From contig JAADHA010000208.1 in the NCBI GenBank assembly GCA_013152105.1, positions 1 through 6,987 of the forward strand: a DNA stretch of 6,987 bases. Direction: 5' to 3'. This DNA is from Oligoflexia bacterium. GTDB taxonomy: Bacteria > Myxococcota_A > UBA796 > UBA2385. The translations under genes and the position numbers were made by a program. Shown one piece after another: positions 6,816 through 6,987 of the stretch. The notes under the pieces were generated by a model, which saw only the letters and a program-made list of their open reading frames with translations, was not told where the DNA came from and searched no databases. How positions within the stretch are numbered: the first letter of the stretch is position 1; each line of letters opens with the position of its first letter.

Positions 6816-6987
6816 TCAGGTCCCCGGCGCCCAACGAAAGCCCGGCGGCCCGTCGATCCCGCGTTCGCGCCGGATGAAGCCCAGAAACGGGTTGCGCGAC
6901 AGTTCATGTGACAGGGTCGTCATGGGCCCGTGACCACTCCAGACCCGCAGGTGACCCGGCAGCTTCGTCAAGCGGCGCAGACTGTCG
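6816..6987 (-). CDS. Metallo-beta-lactamase-fold hydrolase (glyoxalase II-like), C-terminal end only
   Basis: Only the last 56 residues are in the window; the N-terminus lies beyond the right edge. I translated the minus strand from the edge to the TGA at 6816-6818. The visible part reads DSLRRLTKLPGHLRVWSGHGPMTTLSHELSRNPFL, then a basic stretch and a Pro/Gly-rich end. The pattern 'LP..l.V..GHGp.TTl..E...NPFL' is the C-terminal signature of YcbL/GloB-type MBL hydrolases, and the His of GHG is the last metal ligand of the fold. The HxHxDH motif would lie outside the window, so substrate (hydroxyacylglutathione or other thioester) cannot be judged. The gene converges on the PD40 lipoprotein gene with 35 bp between stops and no recognisable terminator. 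Confidence 0.85.
   Translation of the reverse strand, partial: DSLRRLTKLPGHLRVWSGHGPMTTLSHELSRNPFLGFIRRERGIDGPPGFRWAPGT

Overview
The window comes from a GC-rich bacterial chromosome with strong G/C preference at third codon positions. Several products are exported: a periplasmic-type S46 peptidase and two predicted lipoproteins. That points to a diderm. S46 peptidases, PD40-repeat lipoproteins with Ala/Pro/Thr linkers and secreted EEP phosphodiesterases fit a myxobacterial (Myxococcota or related 'deltaproteobacterial') host, but this assignment is an inference and weak. No tRNA, rRNA, IS element, phage gene or CRISPR array was seen, and gene packing is tight with no gene-free stretch above about 130 bp.

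Left part (1-1464, minus strand): an AI-2E/PerM-type membrane protein whose C-terminal end lies beyond the window edge, preceded by a thioredoxin with a classical WCGPC active site and a short C-terminal tail. The two are codirectional, about 100 bp apart, with a GC-rich inverted repeat between them. A 130-bp divergent intergenic region then leads to a 108-codon plus-strand gene of unknown function (1595-1921). It converges on a minus-strand gene (1984-2832) for an exported endonuclease/exonuclease/phosphatase-fold enzyme that resembles neutral sphingomyelinase-type phosphodiesterases.

Right part (2906-6780, plus strand): a likely operon that starts with an S46 dipeptidyl-peptidase (DPP7-like, with a complete catalytic triad). 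It continues with a 134-aa protein carrying a duplicated TerB-like acidic motif, then a possible 46-codon small ORF that overlaps both neighbours by ATGA, and a TolB/PD40 beta-propeller lipoprotein with an (AATP/AAAP)6 linker behind the lipobox. The Shine-Dalgarno sequences of the second and last gene sit in an identical CTGGAGCC context. The window closes with the C-terminal end of a convergent minus-strand metallo-beta-lactamase-fold hydrolase (6816-6987).

Functionally, the plus-strand cluster looks like cell-envelope or periplasmic peptide metabolism: S46 enzymes release dipeptides from oligopeptides, and the propeller lipoprotein may be an envelope-anchored binding or scaffolding protein. 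The link between them rests on gene order only. I found no clear sign of a novel defence or mobile system. The most unusual items are the doubly ATGA-coupled small ORF, the DPP7-like S46 enzyme with an altered residue next to its serine motif, and the unknown 108-aa protein.
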